Assembly: GCA_965247705.1 (NCBI GenBank)
Contig: CBDFHV010000085.1
Span: 1-64,000, forward strand
Origin: CBDFHV01 sp965247705
GTDB taxonomy: Bacteria; Pseudomonadota; Alphaproteobacteria; Rhodospirillales; CAMCUA01
Length of the DNA stretch: 64,000 nucleotides
Direction of reading: 5' to 3'
In this document: positions 25,587-34,806 of the stretch, one piece after another
How positions within the stretch are numbered: the first letter of the stretch is position 1
How the letters are laid out: every line of letters begins with the position of its first letter
The notes under the pieces: model-generated
The model's database searches: none
The model's input: only the letters and a program-made list of their open reading frames with translations
Told to the model about the DNA's origin: nothing
Translations under genes and position numbers: made by a program

Positions 25587-27062
25587 CGGCAGGATAAGCG
25601 TCACCACCGTACCCCGGTTGCGGGCCGAGGTGAGGTCCAAACCGCCGCCATGCAGTTCCACCAGCCGCGCCGCCAGGGTCAGGCCCAGCCCGGCACCGTC
25701 GCCACCGCTGCCCGCCGCGCCGCGCGCGAAAGGCGCCATGACCTTCTCACGCTCGTCTCGGGTCAGGCCGACGCCGGTGTCCCGCACCTTTACGACCATG
25801 GCTTCCTTGCGCTTCTCAGCCGACAGGGTGACCTGGCCGCGGGGCGGCGTATAGGCGACCGCGTTTTCCAGCAGGCAGGCCACGGCCAAGGACAGACGCC
25901 GTTCGTCGGCCTCCAGGCAGCCGATGTCCAGCGGGCACTCCAGGGTGAGCGCCAAATCCTTGTGCCGGGCCCGCTCCCGCACCAGCAGCAGGGTTCGGGC
26001 CAGAAGCGCGTGCAGGTCAACCGTCCGCCGATCCGCTGTCGCCAGCCCGGCGTCGATGAGCGCCAGCTCCAACGCATGGTCGAGCACCCGGCCGAGAGTG
26101 GCGGAGGCCTGCCGGATGCCCTCCACGTAGGTCCCCTGACGGGGCGTCAGCTCGCCGAACAGGCCCTCGCCCAGCATATCGGCGAAACCGCTAATGGTGG
26201 TCAGCGGCCCCCGCACCTCGTAGGAGAGATTGCCCAGGAAGGCCCGCTTGATCGCTTCGGCGTCCCTCATGGCATCGTCCCGCGCCGCCAACGCCCCCGC
26301 CAGACGGGTGCCGTCGCTGACGTCCAAATGCCGCAACAGGACCGAACCGTCGGGCAACGGCACCTGCGCCCAGGCGACCGTTCGCCCGTCGGCCAGGGAC
26401 AGGCGCCCTTCGGCCGGTCGGCGCGACAGGATGAAGGTGGGCTCCACGGGTTGCGTGGATTCGCCATCGGCCAGCCGCGAGGCCATGACGGGCGTCAAGT
26501 CCCGCAGGTGGACTCCCGGTTGCAGCGATTGTTCCAAACCCCACAAATCCTTGAAGGCGGCGTTCCCGGTGGCGAGCCGCCCGTCGGCGCCGAACACCGC
26601 CGCCCCCTCCAGCAGATTGTCGAGGGATGCCCGCTGCACGGCGGTCAAGGCGTTGAGCGACCGTTCCAGCTCCAGACGCTCGGTCACGTCCTCGTCGAGC
26701 CATAAGAGGCCCCCTTGCGCCCGCGCCCGCGCCAGTCGCCGTACCACCCGGCCGTCGGGCCGGTGAAGAAGGGTCTGTTCCGGTGCCGGAGGGGCGCGGA
26801 GGGAGGCCAGCAACCGGCGCCGCTCCGCCGCCGGGTCCGCGCTTTCGGCCAGGCGCCGGTCGGCCCGCAGCCGGTCGAACAAATCGCCCAAACCGGGCCG
26901 GCGCGCCAACCAAACGGCGTCGAGCCCCCACAAACGGCTGAAAGCATCGTTGAACCGGACCAGCCGCCCGTCGCCGTCGAACGCCGCCACCCCGACGCCC
27001 AGGGCATCGAGCAGGTCGTCGTCGTGCGGAGCTTCGAGCGGTCGCGGGCTGGGTATGCTCAC
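25575..27062 (-). CDS. PAS-domain histidine-kinase-like protein lacking the phospho-His (DivL-like)
   Basis: A 495-residue cytosolic protein with two PAS-like domains (about 18-130 and 145-250), a dimerisation helix region (about 265-335) and an ATPase domain (380-495). The H-box reads FLGNLSYEVRGPLTTI; the usual SHELRTP His is Tyr, as in Caulobacter DivL. The ATP site is kept: LENAVAY (N box), VRDTGVGL (G1) and GAGLGLTLA (G2). It has no membrane segment. In related genomes a PAS kinase like this sits near ahcY, as here, separated only by an IS110-family element. It may act as a scaffold or a phosphatase rather than a kinase. Confidence 0.82.
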   Translation of the reverse strand: MSIPSPRPLEAPHDDDLLDALGVGVAAFDGDGRLVRFNDAFSRLWGLDAVWLARRPGLGDLFDRLRADRRLAESADPAAERRRLLASLRAPPAPEQTLLHRPDGRVVRRLARARAQGGLLWLDEDVTERLELERSLNALTAVQRASLDNLLEGAAVFGADGRLATGNAAFKDLWGLEQSLQPGVHLRDLTPVMASRLADGESTQPVEPTFILSRRPAEGRLSLADGRTVAWAQVPLPDGSVLLRHLDVSDGTRLAGALAARDDAMRDAEAIKRAFLGNLSYEVRGPLTTISGFADMLGEGLFGELTPRQGTYVEGIRQASATLGRVLDHALELALIDAGLATADRRTVDLHALLARTLLLVRERARHKDLALTLECPLDIGCLEADERRLSLAVACLLENAVAYTPPRGQVTLSAEKRKEAMVVKVRDTGVGLTRDEREKVMAPFARGAAGSGGDGAGLGLTLAARLVELHGGGLDLTSARNRGTVVTLILPLPA

Positions 27063-27657
27063 CCGTGCATCTTATACCAACGGGCATTTGAGCCGGCCAT
27101 TCCTCGTCCCGGAATGGACATAGGGGTTTGAAATGGACGGGTCTGAGATCGGTGAGCGTTTGAACTGACCCGCCATTGCCCTCTTCGTCAATGCCGGGGT
27201 CGATCCACTGCTGCCGGGTTCAGGGCAAGCGCGGTTGGCTGGATCGGCCAATTTCGAGGCGTTTCAGGGCACGTCTCTCGATCGCGACACGCTTGCGACG
27301 ACAGCTTCCCCCAAACCGTCATGCGCGGGCTCTTATGTCCGTTTTCAAGGTTTGAGGCATGGATTTCGTCTCCGTGCAACGGACTGTGGGTGGTTGTAGC
27401 CTGCCCAGGGCTGGAGGCGGCGGGTGAGACGACGGTGGATCAAGCTCTTATGCGCGGGTTGGCTACCGCATTTCCGTTTTTGCGTCCCGGGGCTGCCTCT
27501 GTCTTGTCGCGCGGGTCCTGATGGCCGCAAAGCCCGGTCGAGGGTTCCCCAGTACCTGCGCCGCCGCCCCCAGCCGTGGGCATGGGATCGGGTTGTGTCG
27601 CGGGGTTGGAATGTCTGGGCGGCGATATCTCCGCTGCTGCTGGTTGGGGTTGGCGGA
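27063..27657. other. Spacer beside the IS110-family element, no gene recognised
   Basis: About 600 bp with long but unconvincing frames on both strands. The part nearest the transposase probably belongs to the non-coding end of the IS110-family element, which carries no clear inverted repeats, so the element boundary cannot be fixed from this sequence alone. Confidence 0.4.
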
Positions 27658-28800
27658 TCAGTGGCCAGCGGTTTCCGCCGGCGCGGTGTGGCGGGCGATG
27701 TCCCACAGGAAGGCGGCCATTTCGCGGGCGATGGCGACGGTGACCAGGTTGGCGGGCTTGCCGCGGGCGGTCATCTGGCGGAAGCGGGCGCAGAGCCGGC
27801 GCTGGGCCTTCCAGGCGATGTCCTGGACGGCGCCCTCGAGGGGCTCCAGCTTGGCCCGCTTGGCGGTGGCGACGCGGGCCGGCAGGCGATAGCTCCAGGC
27901 GCCTTCCACGAGGATGCGGCGCAGGCGGCTGTTGCCGGCCTTGGTGATGGCACCGCGGCGCTGGCGGGAGCCACTGGAGTGCTCGCTGGGAACCAGGCCG
28001 AGATAAGCCATGAGCTGGCGCGGGTTGTCGAAGCGCCGGAAGTCGCCGACCTCGGCGCAGGCGGTGACGGCGGCCAATTGGGAGACCCCGCGCAGGCCTT
28101 GGAAGGCGGCAACGACGGGGGCCATCGAGACGGGGGCCATCGAGTAGTCGGGCAGCAGCCTGGTGATCTCCTGGTCGAGGCTTTGCAGGCGCGCCTTGGC
28201 GGCGGCGGCGGCGATGGCGCGCCGGGCGTCCTCGAAGACGATCTGCTGGGCCGCATGCTCGAAGGTCTGGGTGTCGAGCCAGCGCTCGTGGGCGCGGCTC
28301 CAGTTGCTGAGCCCTTGCCAAATGCGATCGTGGCGCAACAGAAAGCTGTGCAGTTGCTGGCGGGTCTGACGCAGCGCCCGCATGGCGGCCTCGCGGGCGC
28401 GCACCAGATCGCGCATCGCCTCGTGGGCCGCATCGGGCACCCACACCGCCGTCAGCTGGCCCGCCCGGTGCAACCGCGCCAGGTCCAGCGCATCGCGGCG
28501 GTCGGTCTTCACCCGCCGCCCCGCCGCCTTGGGGATCAGCGATGGCGCCACCACCATGCAGTCATGGCCCAGGCGCTTCGCCAGGCGATGGATCCCATAG
28601 CCGCACGGGCCGGCCTCGTAGCACAGCGCCAGAGCGCCGTGGCGCGCCGCCAGCTTGCCGAGCATGCCGGCAATCTCCCTCGGCCGGTTGGCGATCTCGC
28701 CGATGAACACCGCCTCGGGGCCAACGTCCGGTCCCGCCACCGCCACCGAGATGCTCATCTTGTGCACGTCCAGTCCAATCGTCGTGATAGTCTCCGTCAT
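27658..28800 (-). CDS. IS110-family transposase (DEDD recombinase)
   Basis: A 380-residue protein from the ATG at 28800 (MTETITTIGLDVHKMSISVAV); the frame stays open 280 bp further but through repeat DNA. The N-terminal RuvC-like DEDD domain shows IGLDVHK, CYEAGPCGYGIHRLAKRLG and KTDRRDALDLARL. The C-terminal Transposase_20 domain shows FQGLRGVSQLAAVTACAEVG and YLGLVPSEHSSG with the conserved serine. IS110 elements move without the usual inverted repeats. Intact. It separates the kinase gene from ahcY. Confidence 0.92.
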   Translation of the reverse strand: MTETITTIGLDVHKMSISVAVAGPDVGPEAVFIGEIANRPREIAGMLGKLAARHGALALCYEAGPCGYGIHRLAKRLGHDCMVVAPSLIPKAAGRRVKTDRRDALDLARLHRAGQLTAVWVPDAAHEAMRDLVRAREAAMRALRQTRQQLHSFLLRHDRIWQGLSNWSRAHERWLDTQTFEHAAQQIVFEDARRAIAAAAAKARLQSLDQEITRLLPDYSMAPVSMAPVVAAFQGLRGVSQLAAVTACAEVGDFRRFDNPRQLMAYLGLVPSEHSSGSRQRRGAITKAGNSRLRRILVEGAWSYRLPARVATAKRAKLEPLEGAVQDIAWKAQRRLCARFRQMTARGKPANLVTVAIAREMAAFLWDIARHTAPAETAGH

Positions 28801-28945
28801 GGCTCGTCTCCTGTGCATGAGGACAGGCGCCGAAGCGGCGCAGCCCTCGATCGTTGCACATCGAGGCGAGCCGCCTCCAAGGACATACAGTCTTGTCCCG
28901 CGTATCCATTTACCCGCCCCCGCCGGAGTCCGCCCTGTTCCATGG

Positions 28946-29091
28946 ATTGCCGGGACGAGCCCGGCAATGACAAGGGGGGGTGGCGACGGGCGCGGACTTA
29001 ACCGGATCGCAGTGGACGCGATCCGGCAATCCACCAGGCACCGGGCGTGGCGTCCGCCATGCCCGGTGGGTGCCCGCGTCAAGCGCGGGCA
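28946..29091. repeat. Cluster of short perfect palindromes (REP-like)
   Basis: Four perfect hairpins lie in a row: ATTGCCGGG/CCCGGCAAT (28946-28968), CCGGATCGC/GCGATCCGG (29002-29026), CACCGGGC/GCCCGGTG (29039-29068) and TGCCCGCG/CGCGGGCA (29071-29091). Such sequences are the usual intergenic repetitive palindromes of alphaproteobacteria. Translated on the minus strand they give VIAGLVPAIHG, a common false-peptide sign of these repeats. Confidence 0.8.
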
Positions 29092-29287
29092 TGACGGCCA
29101 AGGAGGGTAGAGGGCCCGGGGGTCACGGGGGTGCCCCCGGATTCAACAAGCGGGGGACGCCCCCGCGGCCCCGGTGGTGCGTGGCCGGCGTAACCTTGAG
29201 TCAGATCTTTGGCTCACTGGTCTGAGACCCGTCCCTACGCACCACCCATTCCTTTGTCGGGACGGGGTCCGGACCCGCCCGCCGCGG

Positions 29288-30583
29288 TCAGTAGCGGTAG
29301 TAATCCGGCTTGTAAGGCCCCCCCGCGCCGACGCCGATGTATTCCGCCTGCTGGGCCGTCAACGGGGTGAGCTGGGCGTTGAGCCGCGCCAGGTGCAGGC
29401 GCGCTACTCGCTCGTCCAGGTGCTTGGGCAGGACGTACACCTCGCGCTTGTAGTTCTTGTGGTTCTCCCACAGCTCGAGCTGGGCCAGCACCTGGTTGGT
29501 GAACGACGCGCTCATCACGAAGCTGGGATGGCCGGTGGCGCAGCCCAGGTTCACCAGCCGCCCTTCGGCCAGCAGGATCAGGCGCTTGCCGTCGGGGAAC
29601 TCGATCTCGTCCACCTGCGGCTTGACGTTGTGCCACTTATAGTTTCTGAGCGCCTCGATCTGGATCTCCGAATCGAAGTGGCCAATGTTGCAGACGATGG
29701 CCCGGTCCTTCATCTGGCGCATATGGTCCAGCGTGATGACGTCGATGTTGCCGGTAGCGGTGACGAATATGTCGCCCACCGGCGCCACCTCGTCCATGGT
29801 TACCACCTGGTAGCCTTCCATGGCCGCCTGGAGGGCGCAGATGGGATCGATCTCGGTGACCACCACCCGGGCGCCCTGGCCGCGCAGGCTGTCGGCCGAG
29901 CCCTTGCCCACGTCCCCGTAGCCGCAGACCACGGCCACCTTGCCGGCCAGCATCACGTCGGTGGCCCGCTTGATGCCGTCGACCAGGCTTTCCCGGCAGC
30001 CGTAAAGGTTGTCGAACTTGGACTTGGTGACCGAGTCGTTGACGTTGATGGCGGGCACCGCCAGGGTCCCCGCCTTGGCCATCTCGTAAAGCCGGTGGAC
30101 GCCGGTGGTGGTTTCCTCCGACAGGCCGCGGACGTCCTTCAACAGCTCCGGGTGGTCGTCGTGCATGAGTTTGGTCAGGTCGCCCCCGTCGTCGAGGATC
30201 ATGTTGGGCGTCCAGCAGTCGGGTCCGGTGATGGTCTGGTCGATGCACCACCAGAACTCCTCCTCCGACTCCCCCTTCCAGGCGAAGACGGGAATGCCTT
30301 CGGCGGCGACCGCCGCGGCGGCCTGGTCCTGGGTGGAGAAGATGTTGCAGGAACTCCAGCGGACGGTGGCGCCGAGCGCCGTCAGGGTCTCGATGAGCAC
30401 CGCGGTCTGGATGGTCATATGCAGGCAGCCGGCGATGCGCGCGCCCTTCAGCGGCTTGTCGGCGCCGTAGGCCTCGCGCAGGGCCATCAGGCCGGGCATT
30501 TCCGTCTCGGCGATGGCGATCTCCCGCCGGCCCCAGTCGGCGAGGGACAAATCGGCTACCTTGAAGTCGTCGGTCGCGGTCAT
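29288..30583 (-). CDS. ahcY: Adenosylhomocysteinase
   Basis: A 431-residue cytosolic enzyme that splits S-adenosylhomocysteine into adenosine and homocysteine, recycling the methyl cycle. The NAD-binding motif GYGDVGKGSA and the catalytic regions NDSVTKSKFDN and LLAEGRLVNLGCATGHPSFVMS are present. The C-terminus KPDYYRY is the conserved subunit-contact end. Full length for bacteria. It lies 86 bp after the ptsI remnant on the same strand. The gap holds a GGCTC/GAGCC hairpin (30627-30646) followed by GGCAACC but no recognisable SAH-riboswitch core, so any control by this leader is uncertain. Confidence 0.96.
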   Translation of the reverse strand: MTATDDFKVADLSLADWGRREIAIAETEMPGLMALREAYGADKPLKGARIAGCLHMTIQTAVLIETLTALGATVRWSSCNIFSTQDQAAAAVAAEGIPVFAWKGESEEEFWWCIDQTITGPDCWTPNMILDDGGDLTKLMHDDHPELLKDVRGLSEETTTGVHRLYEMAKAGTLAVPAINVNDSVTKSKFDNLYGCRESLVDGIKRATDVMLAGKVAVVCGYGDVGKGSADSLRGQGARVVVTEIDPICALQAAMEGYQVVTMDEVAPVGDIFVTATGNIDVITLDHMRQMKDRAIVCNIGHFDSEIQIEALRNYKWHNVKPQVDEIEFPDGKRLILLAEGRLVNLGCATGHPSFVMSASFTNQVLAQLELWENHKNYKREVYVLPKHLDERVARLHLARLNAQLTPLTAQQAEYIGVGAGGPYKPDYYRY

Positions 30584-30669
30584 GGGGTGCTATCTCCGCA
30601 GAGTCAATTGGGAACCGGGTTGCCGGCTCTTTAGCAGCCGAGCCGCCCAGCCCGCAAGCACCCTTCCGG

Positions 30670-32454
30670 TCAAGTGGCGAGCGAAAACCCGTCGAGGGCG
30701 GCGGCGATGCGTTTGGGGTCCGTCTCCGACAGCACCGCCTCGGCATGGCGAACCGCTTCGGCGAGGCGAAGCGACCGGATGCGGCGCTTCACCCGGGGAA
30801 TACTGGCCGCCGCCATGGACAATTCCCGGATCCCCATGCCCATCAGAAGGGCGGTACAGCGGGGATCGCCCGCCATCTCGCCGCACACGCTGACCGGAAC
30901 GCCGGCCCGCGCGCCCGCGTCGGCCGCGAAGCCGATGAGCCGGAGGACCGCCGGATGAAGCGGATCGAACAACGGCGCCACCTGCTCGTCGATCCGGTCG
31001 ATGGCCAGGGTATACATGGTCAGATCATTGGTGCCGATGGCCAGGAAATCGCTCGCCCGCACCAACGCGTCCGCCGAAAGGGCGGCCGCCGGCACCTCGA
31101 TCATCACCCCCAGGGGCGGCAGGGACTCGGCCATGGGAAGACCGCGCTCGCGCACCTGGCGCGCCGCCCGACGAAGCACTGCCCGGGCCCGGCGCACCTC
31201 GGACACGTTGGTCACCATGGGCAGCAGGATGCGCAGGTTGCCGTGGGCGCCGGCCCTTAAGATGGCCCGGAACTAGGCCGACAGCACGTCAAGCCGGCGC
31301 AAGGACAGGCGGATGCCGCGCAGGCCAAGGGCCGAAGACGCGCTGGCGCCGAAGTCGCCGGCCAGGGCCTCCGATATCTTTTCGCCGCCGACGTCGACGC
31401 TGCGCACGGTCACCGGGTGGCCGTCCGCCCGGGTCACGATGTCGCGCAGAATGGCGAACTGCTCGTCCTCGCTGGGCAGGTCGGGTCGGTTCATGAACAT
31501 GAACTCGGTGCGCAGAAGGCCGATCCCCTCGGCCCCCATCTGGCGCACCACGGGCATCTCCACCGGCAACTCCACGTTGGCGCGCAGCGTGACCGCCGTT
31601 CCGTCGTGGCTGACCGCGGGGCGATTGCGCAGCCCCGCCATGCGGCGCACCTGTTGGCGTTGTCGTCCCCGGCGGTGGCGGAAGGCCTGCGCGGTCTCGG
31701 AACGGGGATGGACGATAACGACGCCCTCCTCGCCGTCGACAATGAGGGGATCTCCGGACCGCACCACATCCGTCAGTCCGGCGGCGCCGAGGACGGCGGG
31801 AAGACCCAGGGCCCGGGCCATGATCGCCGTATGCCCTTCCACCCCGCCCATGACGGTGGCGAGTCCGTTGACCCGCCGGGGATCGAGAAGGGCGGTGTCG
31901 GCGGGAGTCGACTCGGTCGACACGACGATACTGTTGCGCACCAGGGTTTCGCGCTTGGTGGCGCCGCCCCGGCTCAAGTTGCGCAGCAACCGCGCCGCCA
32001 CTTCCCGGATGTCTTCGAGGCGGGCGGCAATGTAGGCGTCGTCCATGGCGGAGAAAACCGCCGCGATTTCCGCCAGCTCGGCCTGGACCGCGGCCTCGGC
32101 GTTGATCCTGTCCTCGACAATGCGCCGCTCCACGCCCCGAACCAGCCGCGAGTCCCTCAGCATCTGGAGATAGGCTTCGAACAGGAAATCCATTTCTTCC
32201 GCCACCGGCCCTGGAAGCGCCTTGATTCGGCTGCGCAGGGACGATACCTGCCGCCGCGTGCTGCCAACGGCGCGGTGGAAACGGGTTGCCTCCGCCTTGG
32301 CCCGGTTGGCCGGTATCGAGTAGGCGGGGACGGACAGAACGCCGCCATTGCGCACATGGGCGACGCCGAAGCCGATACCCGGCGATACGGGCAGCCCATG
32401 GAACGTTCTCTCGCGGTGTTTCGGTGCTCGCATGATGTTGGCGCGGTCCTTCAC
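30670..32454 (-). pseudogene. ptsI: PTS enzyme I gene with an in-frame amber codon
   Basis: The frame from GTG 32454 (or ATG 32433) to 30670 would encode a 594-residue enzyme I, which takes phosphate from PEP and passes it to HPr. The N-terminal part has the active His in GVEGHTAIMARALGLPAV. At 31273-31275 a TAG interrupts it after RRLDVLSA, and FRAILRAGAHGNLRILLPMV follows directly in the same frame. The catalytic Cys motif (PVSVCGEMAGDP) and the DLTMYTLAIDR region lie after the stop. CAG to TAG is the simplest change. Without readthrough two inactive halves are made. It could also be a sequencing error. Confidence 0.85.
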
Positions 32455-32765
32455 ACTTCCTCGAAGCCGGCGGCGATCAAGTCGCCGAGGGCATCGATGG
32501 CGGCTTGGGCGTCCGGCCCTTTCGCTTCCAGGCGAAGCTCGATTCCCGGCGAGGCCGCCAGCATCATCAGCCCCAGAATCGAGGCGCCCGAGACCGTCTG
32601 ACCGCCGCGGCTGACCGTCACCGGGGATCGAAAGGTCCCGGCCAGCTTCACGAACCTGGCCGCCGCCCGGGCATGAAGGCCTCGCTCGTTGCAGACCGTG
32701 GCGGTCCGCCGATGGATCGTCCCGCCGCGCCCGGTTCCGTCTCCTAGGGACCCGTTTGCGCTCAT
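32451..32765 (-). CDS. ptsH: HPr phosphocarrier protein
   Basis: A 104-residue HPr with a short N-terminal extension. The phospho-accepting His31 lies in NERGLHARAAARF and the regulatory serine (Ser62) in VSGASILGLMMLA, the site for the HPr kinase encoded nearby. The gene overlaps its neighbours: 4 bp with the EIIA gene upstream and 4 bp with ptsI downstream, so the three are translationally coupled. It belongs to the regulatory (non-transport) PTS typical of alphaproteobacteria. Confidence 0.95.
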   Translation of the reverse strand: MSANGSLGDGTGRGGTIHRRTATVCNERGLHARAAARFVKLAGTFRSPVTVSRGGQTVSGASILGLMMLAASPGIELRLEAKGPDAQAAIDALGDLIAAGFEEV

Positions 32766-33169
32766 GCCTTTTCCTGCGTCAGCAGGCGGGAGGCGATGTT
32801 GATGTATTTCCGCCCCGCGTCCTGCGCCGCCGCCGCCGCGGTTTGCAGGTCGGCTTCCTTGCGCACGCTGGCCAGCTTGATCAGCATCGGCAGATTAATG
32901 CCCGCGAGGACTTCCACGTTGGCCTCTTCCATGATCGAAATCGCGAGGTTCGACGGCGTGCCGCCGAACATGTCGGTCAGCAGGATGACCCCTTGGCCGG
33001 CGTCGACCTTGGCGACGCAGTCGACGATCTGGCGCCGCCGCGCCTCCATGTCATCGTCGGCGCCGATGCAGACGGTACCGACATTGCTCTGTGGACCGAC
33101 CACGTGCTCCAGAGCCGCCACGAATTCGTCGGCCACGCGGCCATGGGTAACAAGCACCATTCCGATCAT
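32762..33169 (-). CDS. PTS EIIA component, mannose type (regulatory)
   Basis: A 135-residue EIIA-Man domain protein (MIGMVLVTHGRVADEF) with the phospho-His at position 9. GVILLTDMFGGTPSNLAIS is the family signature. No EIIB, EIIC or EIID gene is in the window, so it should report phosphorylation state rather than move sugar. It stands between rapZ and ptsH in the usual alphaproteobacterial order, but an IS1380-family element now separates it from rapZ. Confidence 0.93.
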   Translation of the reverse strand: MIGMVLVTHGRVADEFVAALEHVVGPQSNVGTVCIGADDDMEARRRQIVDCVAKVDAGQGVILLTDMFGGTPSNLAISIMEEANVEVLAGINLPMLIKLASVRKEADLQTAAAAAQDAGRKYINIASRLLTQEKA

Positions 33170-33200
33170 CTAATCGACTCCTCGGACGTCAACGGGCTAG

Positions 33201-34806
33201 TCCGGATTTGTCACGAACGTTTCTAAAGTAAAGGTTTTTGTTGTCTTGGTGGCGTTTTCGGATTGCGTTGAGGGCGCTTTGGCCGGTTGCGGGGCATCGC
33301 GGCGGCCTGGCCGCGTTTCGTGGACGGTTTTGGCGGTTTCGAGGCATGCTGAATGGTGCGCTGTCGCTGCGCGTGACGGGGCTTGTGTTGTCTTGGCGGC
33401 GGTCTATCCGGGCTTGAGCCGTGCGGCGGCGAGATGGAACAGGGCCTTGTCCGGGCAGGCGGTCGATAGATGCAGGCGGACGCGCCGTGTGTTGCGGATG
33501 ACGACGGCGCCGATGTTCAGCAGCTTGAGGCGGATGGTGCCGGCCTGGGCGCGGGCCATGTCGGTGCGCTGGAGGGCGAGGCGGCGGATCGCCTCGATCA
33601 GGCTGTAGGCGAGCGACGCGGCGATCAGGCGGAACTGGTTGGGCCACCAGTCGTGACACGAGGTGCGGTCGGCGAACAGGTCGAGCTGCTGTTCCTTGAT
33701 GCGGTTTTCCATCTCGCCACGCTGGCAGTAGAGGCGGTCGTAAAGCGACCGGCCGTCGCCTTCGAGGTTGGTCACTACATAGCGCGGGTTGGCGCCCTTG
33801 GCGCCGTGCTCGAGGCGCGCGATCACGCGGCGGCGCCTGGTCCATGTCTTGGCGCCGTAGCGGAGTTCGGCGAACAGGCGCTGCTTCTCGCCGTTGTGCC
33901 GATACGCCGCCTCGGCCGCGGCCATCGCCGGCTCGGCATCCCGGTTGAGGCGCGCGTTCTTGGCCAGGCCGACGATGTAGCCGACATCATGGCGCTCGCA
34001 CCACGACAGCATCTTGTGCCGGCAGAAGCCTGAATCGGCGCGCAGGATGATGCGCACATCCGGCCAGACCTCTCGTAAACGCCCGACCAACAGGGCCAGG
34101 ATCGCCCAGGCATGCTTGGCGCCATCGACGTTCGACGGCCTCAGGTAGCTGACCAAAAGGCGGTCGCCGCAAAAGACATAGAGCGGCAGGAAGCAGTAGT
34201 GATCGTAATAGCCATGGAAGAAGCGCCCCACCTGGTGCCCATGCACCGCATCGTCGGTGGCGTCGAAGTCCAGCACCAGCTCCTTCGGCGCCCGATCGAA
34301 CGCGGCGATGAAGGCCTCGACCATGGACACATGCGCCGCCCACGCCCAGGCCCGGTCCGCCGCCCGATCAAGCCGGCCGACGGTCGACGGGCTGGCAAGA
34401 CGCCGGTCGCGCCCGACCGCCGTCTGCAGCGCCAGGTCGTCGCGCAAACCGGCATGGTCATTGACGTCTTCGTGGCCCAGCGCGATCGCGTACACCCGCT
34501 GGCGCAGCAACGCCACAAGCCGGTGCGCCACCTTGCCCGCCTGGCGCCCGTCGTCGAGCCGGCGCGCCAAGCCCGACAGCAAGCCGAGCCGGCGGTCCGC
34601 TAAAGCCAGAAGCGGCGCCCCGCCGTGCGACGAGATATCGCCGCCGGCAAAATCCGCCTCGACCCGACGACCGCAACAGCGTGGAAATTCGATCTTCGAA
34701 AGGGTACAATCCGTCACCGCCGTTCCCCTGCGTTTGACACAGTCTAAGCACCTGAATCATAACGCATATTAGGGGGCGGCGGTGACCTTTTCGTGAATCT
34801 TTCGGG
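33201..34806 (-). mobile_element. IS1380-family insertion sequence (copy b), 1606 bp
   Basis: Flanked by CTAG at 33197-33200 and 34807-34810. Ends read TCCGGATTTGTCACGAA and, inverted, CCCGAAAGATTCACGAA. The right CTAG is also the stop codon of rapZ plus one base, so rapZ is intact. The element sits inside the rapZ to EIIA operon and may cut the expression of EIIA, ptsH and ptsI. Confidence 0.92.
33404..34717 (-). CDS. IS1380-family transposase (copy b)
   Basis: A 437-residue DDE transposase. The first acids are in LVLDFDATDDAVHGHQ, the second in LRADSGFCRHKML and the glutamate in RLYCQRGEMENRIKEQQLD. It is full length. It shares the family fold and catalytic pattern but not close identity with copy a (17639-18979), so it represents a different element with the same target preference (CTAG). 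Confidence 0.92.
   Translation of the reverse strand: MTDCTLSKIEFPRCCGRRVEADFAGGDISSHGGAPLLALADRRLGLLSGLARRLDDGRQAGKVAHRLVALLRQRVYAIALGHEDVNDHAGLRDDLALQTAVGRDRRLASPSTVGRLDRAADRAWAWAAHVSMVEAFIAAFDRAPKELVLDFDATDDAVHGHQVGRFFHGYYDHYCFLPLYVFCGDRLLVSYLRPSNVDGAKHAWAILALLVGRLREVWPDVRIILRADSGFCRHKMLSWCERHDVGYIVGLAKNARLNRDAEPAMAAAEAAYRHNGEKQRLFAELRYGAKTWTRRRRVIARLEHGAKGANPRYVVTNLEGDGRSLYDRLYCQRGEMENRIKEQQLDLFADRTSCHDWWPNQFRLIAASLAYSLIEAIRRLALQRTDMARAQAGTIRLKLLNIGAVVIRNTRRVRLHLSTACPDKALFHLAAARLKPG

Noticed and set aside
27424..29001. A 525-residue plus-strand frame over the IS110 transposase
   Set aside because: Low-complexity His/Gly/Ala shadow of the opposite strand; the IS110 motifs decide the strand.
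30584..30669. SAH or SAM riboswitch before ahcY
   Set aside because: A GGCTC/GAGCC hairpin and GGCAACC are present, but the conserved SAH core and the full SAM folds are not visible; the gap is also only 86 bp after ptsI.
31273..31275. TAG decoded as pyrrolysine
   Set aside because: No pyl genes are seen, and enzyme I does not use this residue; a nonsense change or sequencing error is simpler.
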